Source: Methanomassiliicoccaceae archaeon UBA472
GTDB taxonomy: Archaea; Thermoplasmatota; Thermoplasmata; Methanomassiliicoccales; UBA472
Direction: 5' to 3'
Assembly: GCA_002497075.1 (NCBI GenBank)
Contig: DAML01000013.1
Coordinates: forward strand, 1 to 40,932
Length of the DNA: 40,932 nucleotides
A program made the translations under genes and the position numbers. Shown here one piece after another: positions 1 to 7,943 of the stretch; the stretch's first letter is position 1; every line of letters begins with the position of its first letter. The notes under the pieces are model-generated. The model made no database searches. It saw nothing but the letters and a program-made list of their open reading frames with translations, and was not told the origin of the DNA.

Positions 1-22
1 ATCTGGTGATAAAGAACGTCGC

Positions 23-295
23 TCAAGCGTTCACCACCTGGCGCAAGGCCTCGTGCTCATCGTCATCGCCCGGACGGGTCCAGGCCTTGAACTGATACCA
101 TGTCTTGTTCAGCGGCCTGATCACCTCGAACGTGCGGAAGATCTGCGTGTAGCTCTGCATGGTCCGCTTGCTGCAGCCGAAGTTCTCCCCGATCAGCCGC
201 TCGAAGACCGCGCGGGGGATCTTGCCTTGATTGATCCGCGCGAGGTCCTCGAGTTCCGTCCCTATCGTGTTGTAGATGGTCTCAAATTTTGCCAT
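23..295 (-). CDS. Small protein with possible helix-turn-helix, function unknown
   Basis: A 90-residue basic protein that I do not assign to a family. The open frame runs upstream, but the ATG at 295 is the sensible start: it is preceded by GAGAGGAAT at ribosome-binding distance, and the upstream frame is a translation of low-complexity CA-rich DNA. The middle of the protein (about residues 28-60) has the pattern of two helices around FGCSKRTMQSY, which resembles a helix-turn-helix recognition unit; this is inference. The C-terminal 20 residues are acidic. It stands alone beside the unusual inverted arms at 312-694, so it could be a DNA-binding protein acting there or the remnant of an integrated element. 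Moderately sure it is a gene, unsure of its job. Confidence 0.6.
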   Translation of the reverse strand: MAKFETIYNTIGTELEDLARINQGKIPRAVFERLIGENFGCSKRTMQSYTQIFRTFEVIRPLNKTWYQFKAWTRPGDDDEHEALRQVVNA

Positions 296-311
296 ACTAT
301 TCCTCTCTTCC

Positions 312-379
312 CGATTTTGTGTGTGCGTGTGCGTGCGGGGGAGTGTGTGCGTGTAGGGGGAGGGGGAGGGAGACACCCT
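312..379. repeat. Left arm of an imperfect inverted repeat: GT tract plus G-runs
   Basis: The plus strand carries alternating TGTGTGCGTG units followed by GGGGGAGGGGGAGGGAGACACCC. A related sequence lies in inverted orientation at 598-694. It forms the 5' leader region of the gene ending at 23. The G-runs could form a G-quadruplex on the plus strand. Confidence 0.7.
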
Positions 380-395
380 TTTCCGAGAGCCTCTC

Positions 396-419
396 GCGCC
401 CCAGAGGGGGCTGGGGCGC
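396..419. other. Strong GC hairpin between the inverted arms
   Basis: GCGCCCCAG is followed by a six-base G-rich loop and CTGGGGCGC, a perfect 9-bp stem. A small GAGAG/CTCTC palindrome lies just before it (384-394). It has no U-run directly behind it, so it is not a typical terminator. Confidence 0.65.
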
Positions 420-516
420 ATCGTTTAGGACGATAAAGCCCCCGCTAACCGGAGGGAACCCCCGGGGTCCTCAGGGGTAAAAAAGTTCGGGGCGGTTAAG
501 AGGCGTTAAGCAAGGC

Positions 517-539
517 GGTTTTCAATTCAAGAAAACCGT
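517..539. other. Hairpin CGGTTTTC/GAAAACCG
   Basis: A perfect 8-bp inverted repeat with a 7-base AT-rich loop in the centre of the gene-free stretch 296-876. It could be an operator or a transcript hairpin. The rest of this stretch holds no supported gene: the frames across it are simple-sequence translations. Confidence 0.55.
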
Positions 540-597
540 CCAGCAACGCTCTCAAAACCGACCGAGAACCTCTTTAATCCTGACTTCCCGCCGAATA

Positions 598-694
598 GGG
601 GTGTCCCTCCCCCTCCCTCCCCCAACACACACGCACACACGCGCTCCCTCACACCCTCCCGTTCACGCACACGCGCACACGCACACACATTTTC
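598..694. repeat. Right arm of the imperfect inverted repeat
   Basis: On the minus strand it reads TGTGTGTGCGTGTGCGCG, then another GTGTGTGCGTGTG block, then GGGGGAGGGAGGGGGAGGG and ACACCCC. The order of elements matches the left arm at 312-379 read on the plus strand, with an insertion of about 30 bases. The contiguous four G-runs are a strong G-quadruplex candidate on the minus strand. No clear gene follows it on the outer side. Confidence 0.7.
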
Positions 695-876
695 GATGGT
701 GCGCGGCTGCTGAGCGAGGGGTCCGGAGCTACGTCCGCCGCTGTCGAGATCCGTGGAGAACGGCCGCTGTTCGACAGCTGCGCCGCCCCGTTGTCCTGGT
801 GCATCCCATCCCTGACCCGCGTTAGGCAGGTCGGGGCTGGTCCTTTGTGAATTTAGGACTGTGAAAACGGAGGCCA

Positions 877-1062
877 TTAAGCTAAGCCTCCTCTGAGATC
901 AGAATTCGCCTGTAACTGCTTCAGACGGTTGGAAAAATATAATTGAATTTTTTTAGCATTATTTTTATCAGCCAGATGGTCAAGGGCACCATATATCACC
1001 TTGGGCCCATCCATTTCACTGGCATGACCGGGATCCGTCCTTTCGCGGATGACGGCGGCCAT
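877..1062 (-). CDS. Small hypothetical protein, 61 residues
   Basis: Not recognised. The protein is hydrophilic, basic in its second half and probably helical (residues 17-55). Support for it being a real gene is contextual: the ATG is directly preceded by TAGGTGA, and an AAATAATC box sits about 23 bases further up, as for leaderless or short-leader archaeal genes. It is divergent from the acetyltransferase gene with separate TATA-like boxes. A shorter start at residue 17 is possible. Confidence 0.5.
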   Translation of the reverse strand: MAAVIRERTDPGHASEMDGPKVIYGALDHLADKNNAKKIQLYFSNRLKQLQANSDLRGGLA

Positions 1063-1129
1063 TCACCTATTCTACCTTGATTATTTCACGAACAGATTTA
1101 TTCAAACGAAGTGATCCGGGTTCGTTTTC

Positions 1130-1645
1130 ATGGCACCAGATGAGAAGTTCATCACAAGCATCCCCGATTTCATCATTAGGTTAGGCTGTCCGAAGGATGT
1201 ACCAATAGTACTGGACTTCATCAAGCATTTGGCAGATTATGAGAAGCTATCCCATGAGGTCGTGGCCACCGAAGAGGTCCTGATGAACTCCCTGTTCATC
1301 AAACACCAGGCCGAGGTCATCATAGGTGAACTGCACGGAAGACCAGTGGCCTTCGCTCTCTTCTTCCACAATTTCTCAACGTTCCTTGGGAAGGCCAATC
1401 TCTATCTGGAAGATTTGTTCGTCGACGAGAGCTGCCGCGGACTCGGGCTCGGAAAGATAATGTTCTCCTGCCTGGCCCGGATCGCTGTCGACCGCGGATG
1501 CGAAAGGCTGGACTGGTGGTGCCTTGACTGGAACGAATCGAGCATCTCGTTCTACAAGGGCATGGGAGCCTCGCCGATGTCGGACTGGACCGTCTACCGC
1601 GTGGACGGGGACAAGCTAAAGAAACTGGCCGAATCGCTGCGCTAG
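1130..1645 (+). CDS. GNAT acetyltransferase of the SSAT (diamine/thialysine) type
   Basis: A 171-residue cytoplasmic acetyl-CoA-dependent N-acetyltransferase. The acetyl-CoA loop is RGLGLGK (103-109). Features shared with spermidine/spermine acetyltransferases are FSTFLGK followed by LYLEDLFV (82-98) and WNESSISFYKGMGA (134-147), with the usual Asn and Tyr of the C-terminal fold. Length is that of the family. Likely substrates are polyamines, thialysine or a related amine; the exact amine cannot be read from sequence. A GATTTATTC box about 30 bases upstream of the ATG suggests a nearly leaderless transcript. The gene ends just before a zinc-binding protein gene with its own promoter, so it is probably monocistronic. 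Confidence 0.9.
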   Translation: MAPDEKFITSIPDFIIRLGCPKDVPIVLDFIKHLADYEKLSHEVVATEEVLMNSLFIKHQAEVIIGELHGRPVAFALFFHNFSTFLGKANLYLEDLFVDESCRGLGLGKIMFSCLARIAVDRGCERLDWWCLDWNESSISFYKGMGASPMSDWTVYRVDGDKLKKLAESLR

Positions 1646-1722
1646 GCTCCGTCCGCGTGATCATTTACACTATTAATATCCGGCATCCCCTGATATCTAA
1701 CGACTATCGCAGGAGAAGAAAG

Positions 1723-2031
1723 ATGCTCCTCTGTTCGAAGTGCGGAAAGGTCCTGGACGACAAGGAAGGCAGCGTGATCGCCTCCATCTCCGGAAGCTTC
1801 ATGGGGGACGAGGACACCGAATCCTACTTCTTCTGCAGCGATTGTGGTGTGTACACCCTGGAGATCCATCACGATAGGTTCCTGGACGAGAGCAGCGTGT
1901 TCATCCGGGGCCCCATATCCAAGGACGATGGGGACGCCAAGGTGGAACTGATCCGCAGATGCCCTGAACCTTGGGACAAGAAGTGCCGCTGCCCTGCGCA
2001 CAAGGAATATTTTCACGGGCAGCTGGATTGA
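1723..2031 (+). CDS. Cys-rich zinc-binding protein, function unknown
   Basis: A 102-residue protein that begins with a CSKCGK knuckle, has a second CSDCG at about residues 39-43 and ends with a Cys-rich segment (RRCPEPWDKKCRCPAHKEYF). The two CxxC pairs can make one zinc ribbon; the C-terminal Cys/His residues may bind another metal. The ATG at 1723 is chosen over an upstream in-frame ATG because AGGAG lies 8 bases ahead of it and the first CxxC follows directly. A TATA-like CTATTAATAT is found about 45 bases upstream. No enzymatic motif seen; similar stand-alone zinc ribbons are common in methanogens and relatives. Confidence 0.75.
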   Translation: MLLCSKCGKVLDDKEGSVIASISGSFMGDEDTESYFFCSDCGVYTLEIHHDRFLDESSVFIRGPISKDDGDAKVELIRRCPEPWDKKCRCPAHKEYFHGQLD

Positions 2032-2035
2032 GCGA

Positions 2036-3070
2036 TCACTTCGGAAGCTGCGGCAGGCTGTTCATCCAGGCGGTCAGTTCGCCGAACATCTCCGTGAAGT
2101 ACTTGTCCTCCTGCACCAGCAGCTTGGCGTACTCGGCGATCGTCTCGTCGTCCAGCTCCTCGGTCAGCTTGCGCAATCCGAACTCATAGACCTCGACGAT
2201 CTCCGGACCTTTTTCGAACATCCTATCGGCAAGCAGAGGCCCGATCTCGTCCGCCTTCTGGGCCATCTGCTCGTAGAGCTGCTGCCGTACCTCGGAGACC
2301 ATGTTCATCATCTGCTCTTTCGCCTCGGGCATCTTATCCTCGATGTCCTCGGCCACCTGGTCGGACGTTTCCTCATCACCGAACGCCTCGGCCATACCAG
2401 ATGCCATAGCACCGGCGGCCCCGATCATGGTCTGGGCGAAACCGTCCATCAGGGTGACCATCATTATGATGCCGGTGTTGGCCATGGTGTTCATGATGTG
2501 CCTGGTGCGGACGAGGTCGTTCCCGTCCCCCTGTAAAGCGCCGCCAATTCCAGCACCCTCCCCTGGGACCGAGAAGGGTTCGGACGGATCGGCGGAGAAC
2601 ATGGCCGACTGGTCCAAAGCCTTCTTGTAGGACCAGATGACCGAGATCAATGAATTCTTCACCACGGTGTATGACGATTGGAGAAGATTGGGATCGAACT
2701 CTTTGAGGTATACCCTCAGATGAACCTCCCAGGCGTCCGGGTCCTTATCGTCCTCCCCTATGACCACGAAGTCCACGCCTCTGTTCAACAACGACAGCTT
2801 GAGGTCCCAGATGAACTGTTTGAACCCCTCGCCCATGGTCCTTTTCAACAGTTCCCGGTCCTCCATCGGGACCTTAACCTGTCCAACGACCAGCAGATGC
2901 GCGTCCTCCTTGCGCTGGTGGATGAACTGCACGCGGGGGAAGCTCTCCCTTTCCGTGATCTCCAGGATGAAATCGTTCCCGGTGTCCTCGATCGAACCGA
3001 CCCGGTACCCGGTACGGTCCGCCCATTGCTTCAGGTGGTGAAGCATCTGGTCCTGGCTGGCGGTAGGCAT
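2036..3070 (-). CDS. Uncharacterised archaeal protein, DUF2299-like N-terminal half
   Basis: A 344-residue protein. Residues 1-150 look like a compact alpha/beta domain of the kind found in DUF2299 proteins (a Trp-Ala motif, a long strand containing QFIHQRKEDAHLLVVGQVKV, and a conserved LNRGVDF segment); the assignment is from memory of the family. Residues 195-235 are hydrophobic and Met/Gly/Ala-rich (ANTGIIMMVTLMDGFAQTMI), possibly a membrane-interacting hairpin, and the remainder is acidic and helical. The gene converges on the zinc-binding gene with only 4 bases between stops. Its function is unknown; a membrane-associated chaperone or secretion-chaperone-like role is only a guess. Confidence 0.75.
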   Translation of the reverse strand: MPTASQDQMLHHLKQWADRTGYRVGSIEDTGNDFILEITERESFPRVQFIHQRKEDAHLLVVGQVKVPMEDRELLKRTMGEGFKQFIWDLKLSLLNRGVDFVVIGEDDKDPDAWEVHLRVYLKEFDPNLLQSSYTVVKNSLISVIWSYKKALDQSAMFSADPSEPFSVPGEGAGIGGALQGDGNDLVRTRHIMNTMANTGIIMMVTLMDGFAQTMIGAAGAMASGMAEAFGDEETSDQVAEDIEDKMPEAKEQMMNMVSEVRQQLYEQMAQKADEIGPLLADRMFEKGPEIVEVYEFGLRKLTEELDDETIAEYAKLLVQEDKYFTEMFGELTAWMNSLPQLPK

Positions 3071-3165
3071 GGCATCGACTCCGACCTAAGAACGGTCATT
3101 ATCGATTCCCTTTGCGCATTATTTAATGAGTTACCCGGTCCACCAGCTTTGCCGAAGCGTTAGGA

Positions 3166-4347
3166 TCAACGCTTTTCTATTGGAACGAAGGGCCTTCCGA
3201 ACTCACCCACGTAATTGGAGAGCGGCCTGAGCAGCACGGCGTCCTCGTACTGTTCGATGATGTGCGCCACCCAGCCGACGATCCTGCTGGCAGCGAAGAA
3301 CGGGGTGTAATAGTCCTTCGGAATGCCCAATGCGTCCATCGCGACCGCCGCATAGAAGTCCACATTGGGGTAGATGTTCTTCCTCTGGTGGACGATGGTT
3401 TCGATCGTGGTGCACTTGTTGTAGAGGTCCATGGTCCTCTTCTGATTGCACAGGTGCTGCACGATGTTGCGCAGGTGCTTGGTGCGCGGATCTTCCGCAC
3501 GGTATACGCGGTGCCCGAAGCCCATGATCTTCTTTCCGTCGCCCAACAGTCCATAGATGTACTCTTCGACCTCCGCTTCTAAGCCGATGTCGTCCAGCAT
3601 CTCCATGACCTTTTGGCTCGCTCCGCCGTGAATAGGCCCCCTCAGTGTACCGATGGCGGTGGTGACGGCCGAGTACATGTCGGCGTTGGTACTTGCCGTG
3701 ACCCGCGCAGCGAACGTGGAGGCGTTGAAACCGTGATCGGCGTGCAGTATCATTATCCGGTGCATGACGTCCGCTTCCGCCTTGTCCGGTAGCTTGCCGT
3801 TGAACAGGTACAGGAAGTTCTCGGCGAAGCTGAGGTCGGGACGGGGCTCGGGAACCTCCTCCCCCTTCCGGGTCCGGTGAATGGTGGCGACGATCGTCGG
3901 CACCTGGGCGATGAGCTTAACCGCTTTTCTCAGATTCTCCTCGGGCGAGATGTCCAGCACGTTGGTATCGAACTCCCCCAGATTGGAGACCTCTGTGCGC
4001 AGGACGTCCATAGGGTGGGCACCCTTCGGTGACAGCTTGATCGATTCCACGACCTCCTCGGGCAGCCGCATGTTCGCTATGAGCTCGGAATTGAAACTGT
4101 CCAGCTCGCTCTGGTTCGGGAATCTTTTGTGAACAAGGAGAAAGGCGACCTCAGCGTAGACGACATGACCGACCAGGTCGTCAATATCGTAGCCGAGGTA
4201 GTACAAGGATCCGGAGGGATCGATGTAACTGATGCGGGTCTCCGCAGCGGCCACGTCCTTCAATCCCCTAATCACGTCCTTGGAGCTGTTGCCGATCATG
4301 TCACATAACCCCTGCGAGACCCGGCGAAGAGATGAACCTTCGCTCAC
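3166..4347 (-). CDS. gltA: Citrate synthase
   Basis: Condenses oxaloacetate and acetyl-CoA to citrate in the cytoplasm, feeding glutamate synthesis. It has all hallmark segments: GLKDV with ISYIDPSGSLYYLGYDIDDL (28-58), HADHGFNASTF (202-212), the catalytic His in GPIHGGA (His240), GFGHRVY (His279) and the catalytic Asp in PNVDFYAAV (Asp330). These numbers are for the 393-residue form starting at GTG 4347. An ATG at residue 17 would give 377 residues, closer to other archaeal enzymes; GTG is kept because a TTTTAAGG box lies about 40 bases upstream, consistent with a short leader. Monocistronic. Confidence 0.96.
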   Translation of the reverse strand: MSEGSSLRRVSQGLCDMIGNSSKDVIRGLKDVAAAETRISYIDPSGSLYYLGYDIDDLVGHVVYAEVAFLLVHKRFPNQSELDSFNSELIANMRLPEEVVESIKLSPKGAHPMDVLRTEVSNLGEFDTNVLDISPEENLRKAVKLIAQVPTIVATIHRTRKGEEVPEPRPDLSFAENFLYLFNGKLPDKAEADVMHRIMILHADHGFNASTFAARVTASTNADMYSAVTTAIGTLRGPIHGGASQKVMEMLDDIGLEAEVEEYIYGLLGDGKKIMGFGHRVYRAEDPRTKHLRNIVQHLCNQKRTMDLYNKCTTIETIVHQRKNIYPNVDFYAAVAMDALGIPKDYYTPFFAASRIVGWVAHIIEQYEDAVLLRPLSNYVGEFGRPFVPIEKR

Positions 4348-4411
4348 AACGTCTCACGGTGGATTTCGATAACTGGACATACCTTAAAACCTTTTTTATC
4401 GCTGTTCTGGT

Positions 4412-4864
4412 TCAGAGTAACGGCCAGTACAGACGGGTCATGAGCTTGTCGGGAGGGACCTCCTGCGGGCTGTTCAGGTACTCCTCCCACATGAACGAGG
4501 CGGGAGCGTATCCGTTGACCTTCATCCATTCTATCATGATGTTGTAGGTGTCGGTCAAACGGTCGTAAGGGCCGATGTGCATGGCCATGGCAGCACGGAC
4601 CGCCGGCAGCTTGATAGTTCGGATGTTTCCGTCCTCGATGCCTTTTCCGGCGATCGGAAAGCCGACCTCCATGTCCATGACCTCGCCCTCCCAGCTGTGA
4701 TAGAGCGCGAACGGCGGGCCTACGCACCTGACATCTTTTCCAAGGTGCGGATACATTTCTCCGAACATCCTTCCCATTACCGCCGGTATCTCGCTCACCT
4801 TGACCTTCTCACGGATAGCGATGGCAGGTGTCTCCTTGGTGTTGATCATCTCCACGGACGTCAT
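4412..4864 (-). CDS. GyrI-like small-molecule-binding (effector-binding) domain protein
   Basis: A 150-residue stand-alone protein of the AraC effector-binding/GyrI-like fold. The pattern is ETPAIAIREK at the N-terminus, a central FALYH strand, then PAVRAAMAMHIGPYDRL and IEWMKVNGYAP followed by EEYLNSP. It lacks a DNA-binding domain, so it may sequester or hydrolyse a small molecule, or act as a ligand-responsive partner. The ATG at 4864 is chosen because GGTGATC directly precedes it; the longer frame starting at 4939 is hydrophobic and comes from upstream A/T-rich DNA. It follows the gene ending at 4936 in the same direction after about 70 bases. Confidence 0.85.
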   Translation of the reverse strand: MTSVEMINTKETPAIAIREKVKVSEIPAVMGRMFGEMYPHLGKDVRCVGPPFALYHSWEGEVMDMEVGFPIAGKGIEDGNIRTIKLPAVRAAMAMHIGPYDRLTDTYNIMIEWMKVNGYAPASFMWEEYLNSPQEVPPDKLMTRLYWPLL

Positions 4865-4935
4865 GATCACCGGAAAAAAAACTAGAAAGAGGGATGATAA
4901 AGAGTTTGGTAATAGAGCTGTGAAAGTGTTTTCGT

Positions 4936-5319
4936 TCACATCGCTTCATAGGGAAGCGCTTCGTGATCGATGTCCCGGTCCTTCCTCTCCGCGACCTCAA
5001 TGTACTCGTCGGCCATGGAGCGCTTCAGGACGCAAACGGTGCGCTGCAGGGCGATGATGTCTTCCAGCATGGATTGGGCGATCCACACGGCGGAAAGGAG
5101 CTCCTCGAACTTCTTGCGCTGGGCTACGGCCTCGATCTCATGCAATACCGCTGGGTTGTACAGCGTGTTGCGGTTGACCCTTCCCAACGACGAGACCTCG
5201 TCGATCTGCCGCTCGTAGGCGTTCAACTGATTGGAATACATTTCCTGCATGACCTTCAGGGCCGTGATCTTGTTCGCCGCCTCATCCTCGACCGGGGCTT
5301 CGACCGTCTCTTCTTCCAT
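4936..5319 (-). CDS. Hypothetical coiled-coil protein
   Basis: A 127-residue acidic, mostly helical protein with no recognised family. Residues 15-60 and 70-115 look like two long amphipathic helices with a short RVNRNTLYNP turn between them, so a helical hairpin is likely. The start at 5319 is set by GGGTGATAAC just upstream; the longer frame lacks such a site. It precedes the GyrI-like gene on the same strand, and the two may be cotranscribed. It is divergent from the aminotransferase gene. Confidence 0.7.
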   Translation of the reverse strand: MEEETVEAPVEDEAANKITALKVMQEMYSNQLNAYERQIDEVSSLGRVNRNTLYNPAVLHEIEAVAQRKKFEELLSAVWIAQSMLEDIIALQRTVCVLKRSMADEYIEVAERKDRDIDHEALPYEAM

Positions 5320-5447
5320 GTTATCACCCTTGCACGTCAACTGTACGTTACGCGGACGAGCCAACTGCGTTCAACATCATATGCTTTTGCAGATGAGCGG
5401 GAACCAGATAGGATATTAATTCCCTTCACCGTTCACTGTACGATAAC

Positions 5448-6605
5448 ATGGCCCGCGATTTCAGCCAAAGGTCCAGATCAATAGTCCAGTCCGAGATCAG
5501 GAACATGACGCTGGAATGCAACCGGCTGGGAGGCATAAACCTGGCCCAGGGCGTATGCGATACGGACACCCCTCGCGAGGTCATCGAGGGGGCGCACCAG
5601 GCCGCTGTGGACGGAGTGAACGCCTACACCCGGTACGATGGGCTTCCCGTTCTTCGCACCGCCATAGCCAAGAAGTTCAGGGAGTTCAACCGCCTGGAGA
5701 TCGATCCGGAGGGGGAGGTGGTCTGCTCCGCCGGAGCGACCGGGGCCTTCTACTGCGCATGCATGGCCTTGCTGAACGAGGGCGACGAGGTCATCGTTCT
5801 CGAACCGTACTACGGATATCACGTCAACACCCTGCTGGCCATGGGCGCCGTGCCGCGGTTCGTCAGCATGCACCCGCCCGAATGGGAGCTGGACCTGGAG
5901 AAGGTGAAGGAGGCCATGGGCCCGAGGACCAAGGCCATGATCGTCAACACCCCTTCGAACCCGTCAGGCAAGGTGTTCAGCCGGTCCGAGCTGAAAGGGC
6001 TGGTCGATCTGGCGGTCGATCACGACCTCTTCATCTTCTCCGACGAGATCTACGAGTACTTTGTCTATGACGACAGGCAGCACGTATCACCACTGTCGTT
6101 CCCGGAAGCGAGGGACAGAGTGGTGGTCATATCCGGTTACTCCAAAACGTTCAGCATAACCGGCTGGCGCATCGGCTACGCGGTGTGCGACAGGAAGTGG
6201 GCGCGCATGATCGGCTACATGAACGACCTGGTGTACGTATGCGCCCCGGCCCCCCTTCAAGTCGGCGTGGCCAAAGGGATAGAGGAGCTATCGAGCGAGT
6301 TCTACCGGCGCTTGTGCCAGCAGTACCAGGCGAAGAGGGAGATGATGGTCCGCGGGCTTCAGGACGGCGGGCTCTATCCGCACGTCCCGCAGGGATCGTA
6401 CTACATACTGGCGGACGTAAGTTCCGTACCGGGAAGGGACTCCAAGGAGAAGGCGCTGCACATCCTGAAGGAGTGCGGGGTGGCGAGCGTGCCCGGGTCG
6501 GCCTTCTACCACGACGGCGGCGAAGATCTCGTAAGATTCTGCTTCGCCAAGACGGATGCCGTGCTAAGGACGGCTACGGACCGTCTTTCACGGCTGAGAT
6601 GGTAG
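5448..6605 (+). CDS. Class I/II aminotransferase (PLP-dependent)
   Basis: A 385-residue fold-type I aminotransferase. The PLP Schiff-base lysine is Lys233 in SGYSKTFSITGWRIGY; Asn171 (NTPSNPSG) and Asp199 (SDEIYE) are the cofactor-binding residues; the N-terminal GGINLAQGVCDTDTP resembles the substrate-lid region of kynurenine, aspartate and methionine aminotransferases. A C-terminal Arg in LVRFCFA would hold the substrate carboxylate. The amino acid used cannot be fixed from motifs. A GGATATTAATTCC promoter element sits about 35 bases upstream of the ATG, suggesting a short leader. Its 3' end overlaps the convergent efflux gene by 18 bases. Confidence 0.93.
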   Translation: MARDFSQRSRSIVQSEIRNMTLECNRLGGINLAQGVCDTDTPREVIEGAHQAAVDGVNAYTRYDGLPVLRTAIAKKFREFNRLEIDPEGEVVCSAGATGAFYCACMALLNEGDEVIVLEPYYGYHVNTLLAMGAVPRFVSMHPPEWELDLEKVKEAMGPRTKAMIVNTPSNPSGKVFSRSELKGLVDLAVDHDLFIFSDEIYEYFVYDDRQHVSPLSFPEARDRVVVISGYSKTFSITGWRIGYAVCDRKWARMIGYMNDLVYVCAPAPLQVGVAKGIEELSSEFYRRLCQQYQAKREMMVRGLQDGGLYPHVPQGSYYILADVSSVPGRDSKEKALHILKECGVASVPGSAFYHDGGEDLVRFCFAKTDAVLRTATDRLSRLRW

Positions 6606-7460
6606 GACGCATTCCTTCTCCGTCTCCATGTGGATGTTGACCACGATGCCGGAGACCTTGTGGCGAAGGGCCCTCTCGATGCTCTCCGTGAGATCGTGAG
6701 CCTCGGCCATAGTGGTCTGCGCCGGAACGCACAGGTGCATTTCCGCGTACACGTTATCGCCGACCCTCCTGGTCTTCAGGTCATGGTACTGCAGGAAGCC
6801 GCCGTGCTCCTCCAGCACTGATTCTATTATCGCCTCGGACTCCGGGCAGCTGTGGTCCATGAGGTCCCGGCAGGTCTTGGCCAGAACGGAATAGGCCATA
6901 CGAATGAGCAGGACCGCCACGATGAGGGCCATGATGGGGTCCAGGATGTACCATCCCGTGATTTCCGCCAGGAACAGGCCGATGACGATGCCCACGGACG
7001 ATATGACGTCCGACAGGAGGTGCTTGGCGTCCCCCTCCAGGGCGATCGACCCGTTCTGCTTCGCCGAACGCAGGAGCAGGAAGGACATGCCTCCGTTAAG
7101 GGAGGTGGCCACCAGGGAGACCACCAAGGCAAGGCCGATGGACGTGAAAGGCTGCGGGTCGAGCAGGCGGCCTGCGCTAGCCAATATGATCAGCACGGCG
7201 GCGATGACGATTAGCATTCCTTCCACCAGGCAGGATATGTTCTCCGCCCTCTGGTGGCCGTAGCGATGGTCAGCGTCGGCCGGCATCATGGCCACCCTTA
7301 CCGACGCCAGCATCATGATGGAAGCGGCGATGTTGACTATCGATTCCATCGCGTCGGAGAGCAGGGCCACCGAGCCGGAGATAAGGTAGGCCGCCAGCTT
7401 GATCAGGAATATAAGCAGGCCTACGGCCACCGCCAGCTTGGCCACTTGCTGTTTTCTCAC
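6588..7460 (-). CDS. Cation diffusion facilitator metal efflux protein
   Basis: A 290-residue inner-membrane metal/proton antiporter of the CDF family, with about six transmembrane helices in residues 8-195 and a cytoplasmic metal-binding domain (200-285). The transport site on helix 2 reads SDAMESIVN (35-43) and on helix 5 is HLLSD (His147, Asp151). The helix-2 positions usually filled by two aspartates in zinc exporters such as YiiP appear as Glu39 and Asn43; this variant is found in many CDF proteins and makes the metal uncertain. The C-terminal domain has VYAEMHLCV and NIHMETE typical of the family. It is convergent with the aminotransferase gene. Confidence 0.93.
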   Translation of the reverse strand: MRKQQVAKLAVAVGLLIFLIKLAAYLISGSVALLSDAMESIVNIAASIMMLASVRVAMMPADADHRYGHQRAENISCLVEGMLIVIAAVLIILASAGRLLDPQPFTSIGLALVVSLVATSLNGGMSFLLLRSAKQNGSIALEGDAKHLLSDVISSVGIVIGLFLAEITGWYILDPIMALIVAVLLIRMAYSVLAKTCRDLMDHSCPESEAIIESVLEEHGGFLQYHDLKTRRVGDNVYAEMHLCVPAQTTMAEAHDLTESIERALRHKVSGIVVNIHMETEKECVLPSQP

Positions 7461-7521
7461 GGCCTATGGCAGGGCAGAAGCCCGATAAAGGGTTTATTGT
7501 TGCTATGGCCTCAAATGCCGC

Positions 7522-7803
7522 CTATTTTTCCGCCAGAGCCTTCTCGAAAAGCGCGTCCAATTCCGTCTCGCTGAGCTTGGGGTCGTGCCTGACGAAGAAC
7601 GTGAGGAAGCTCTTGTCTTCCGTGTAGACGACACGCGAGGGACGTACGTTCACGCTCAACAGCACCTCTCCGGTCTCCAGCATCACGTCCACCTGCGTGG
7701 CCGTCTTGCCGCCCTTGTTCTTGGTGCGGGAGAGCTTCATTATGCTCTTGCGGTTGGCCTGGTACAGCCGGCGGATCCTGTCGTCCAATCCTGGTCCTTC
7801 CAC
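7522..7803 (-). CDS. Small hypothetical protein
   Basis: A 93-residue protein not assigned to a family. Residues 18-75 form a beta-rich region (TATQVDVMLETGEVLLSVNV and SFLTFFVRH); the tail is a helix rich in Leu and Glu. The frame opens with GTG, but a TTG 15 bases downstream is preceded by GGAAGGA and may be the true start. It follows the efflux protein only in orientation, with an independent position between it and the PRC-barrel gene. Coding signal is judged from the sensible composition and lack of competing frames. Confidence 0.6.
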   Translation of the reverse strand: MEGPGLDDRIRRLYQANRKSIMKLSRTKNKGGKTATQVDVMLETGEVLLSVNVRPSRVVYTEDKSFLTFFVRHDPKLSETELDALFEKALAEK

Positions 7804-7943
7804 GATCGAGAATCGAGCGGAGATATGAAAAGCTTACTCCAGAAGTGCCTGGAACATGGGAAGTTCGCTTCATCCTGGAGATCGTTTGCGAAAGTGATCT
7901 AAATTCCCCGTCGGCTCCTTGTTCGGTGAATGATTTGGTTAGA

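Noticed and set aside
53..480. Plus-strand frames opposite the first gene and through the G-rich arm
   Set aside because: Shadows of the minus-strand gene and simple-sequence translation; no ribosome site or family.
527..877. Frames of 116 and 74 residues across the right arm
   Set aside because: Products are Cys/Val/Arg/His-rich translations of the GT tract, not protein-like.
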